From the NCBI RefSeq assembly GCF_021432385.1, contig NZ_JAEACT010000002.1:1507501-1571500 (forward strand): a stretch of DNA of 64,000 nucleotides. The letters are read 5' to 3'. The notes under the pieces were generated by a model. The model had not been told where the DNA came from. It saw only the letters and a program-made list of their open reading frames with translations, and ran no database searches. Positions within the stretch are counted from its first letter, which is position 1. Every line of letters begins with the position of its first letter. This document shows, piece after piece, positions 63,284 through 64,000 of the stretch. This stretch comes from Clostridium hydrogenum (GTDB lineage Bacteria > Bacillota > Clostridia > Clostridiales > Clostridiaceae). The position numbers were made by a program, and so were the translations under genes.

Positions 63284-63313
63284 GATAAACCATTTCAATT
63301 TTAACGGTTTATT
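63284..63313 (+). repeat. 30-bp minimal form of the 96-bp element
   Basis: GATAAACC and GGTTTATT with TTCAATTTTAAC between. Like the copy at 16802, it lies just upstream of a ribosome binding site, here that of cmk. Confidence 0.5.
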
Positions 63314-63336
63314 TATAGTGAAGGGCGGAATTGATT

Positions 63337-63990
63337 TTGAAGTTAAGTGTAGCAATAGATGGACCAGCCGGAGCCGGTAAAAGCACTATAGCAAAACTTG
63401 TTGGAAAAAAGTTTAACCTCATGTACATAAATACAGGTGCTATGTATAGAGCTGTTACTTTAATGGCAATTAGAGAAAATATAAATTATAGTGAAACACA
63501 AAAATTATGTCAGCTTATTGAAAATTTAGAAATGCATTTTGACAAAGATAAATTGATAGTTAATGAAGAGGACGTTAGCGAAGAAATTGTTATGCCTAAT
63601 ATAAGCAAGAATGTTTCTAATTATTCTGCAGTACCTGAAGTTAGAGAACTGTTAGTTTGTCTACAAAAGCAAATTTCTGAAAAATATAATGTTATTATGG
63701 ATGGAAGAGATATAGGAACTGTAGTTTTAAAAAATGCAGATTTTAAATTCTTTTTAACTGCAAGTCCAGAAGAACGTGCAAAGAGAAGATATAATGAATT
63801 AATAGCAAAAAATGTGGAAGTTGATTATAATAATATATTAAATGATATTATTAAGAGAGATTACATTGATTCACATAGGGAAACAAGTCCGCTAAAAAAA
63901 GCAGAAGATGCAGTTGAAATTGATTCTTCATTTATGAATATAGAAGAAGTGGTTTTGTATATTTCAAATTATATAACTAAAAATATGTAA
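63337..63990 (+). CDS. cmk: Cytidylate kinase
   Basis: 217 residues from TTG 63337 (AGGGCGG 8 bp upstream; TTG 63331 possible). P-loop GPAGAGKST, YINTGAMYRAVT, MDGRDIGTVVL and the CMP-binding insertion. Phosphorylates CMP and dCMP. It is complete and ends 10 bp before the window edge. Confidence 0.95.
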   Translation: MKLSVAIDGPAGAGKSTIAKLVGKKFNLMYINTGAMYRAVTLMAIRENINYSETQKLCQLIENLEMHFDKDKLIVNEEDVSEEIVMPNISKNVSNYSAVPEVRELLVCLQKQISEKYNVIMDGRDIGTVVLKNADFKFFLTASPEERAKRRYNELIAKNVEVDYNNILNDIIKRDYIDSHRETSPLKKAEDAVEIDSSFMNIEEVVLYISNYITKNM

Positions 63991-64000
63991 CTTTTTATTA

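Overview
The window looks like a low-GC, spore-forming member of Clostridium sensu stricto. The DNA is strongly AT-rich and most genes have purine-rich GGAGG-type ribosome binding sites. It carries spore-linked genes (splB, two yyaC-like genes, a CotJC-like manganese catalase), a clostridial thiolase (thlA) and the clostridial order rluB / baiN-like / cmk. No rRNA, tRNA or CRISPR array was seen. I do not name a species.

Layout. 1-0.65 kb: a LexA-like self-cleaving repressor cut by the window edge. 0.9-12.7 kb: an accessory, defence-like island. It holds an EVE-McrB/McrC type IV restriction pair, a large protein with a Cap4/DUF4297-like nuclease motif joined to TPR repeats, a HEAT-like gene overlapping a MazG-like gene, two near-identical Rpn-family nuclease genes, a broken MerR gene and an HD-domain gene. 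13-18.5 kb: a chemoreceptor translationally linked to an orphan sugar-binding lipoprotein, a class I aldolase, a truncated third Rpn leader and an unknown gene. 18.5-24 kb: esterase, TetR-MFS pair, splB, a broken panE and an Uma2 gene. 24.5-29.2 kb: the livJHMGF operon. 29.7-34.7 kb: metallophosphoesterase, two YyaC proteins, a YdjM-like gene and a processive glycosyltransferase. 34.7-38.6 kb: two flavoproteins and thlA. 38.6-40.3 kb: a nest of mobile elements (an IS3-family IS and a 96-bp element inside a third small element). 40.3-49 kb: an antimicrobial-peptide type ABC transporter, a ComEC-like/DUF3006 pair, a DUF4116-like/MoxR/VWA operon and RNase HI. 49-64 kb: small sporulation-like proteins, two TetR systems with clear operators, a SulP transporter, Nudix, CorA, rluB, an RpiR regulator, baiN-like and cmk.

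Two themes link the genes. First, matches to the Gram-positive LexA (SOS) box lie in front of both Rpn genes, the third Rpn remnant, the HD gene and the YdjM-like gene. Much of the accessory content may therefore be DNA-damage inducible. Both Rpn genes also keep a ribosome binding site and ATG inside the frame, as expected for an intragenic short antitoxin-like product. Second, the intergenic regions are full of palindromic elements. The main family has a fixed length of 96 bp, with at least nine full-length or near-full copies and two ~30-bp internal-deletion forms. Its outer helices differ between copies but stay paired, and an asymmetric internal bulge is conserved. Larger (160-240 bp) palindromes belong to several other families.
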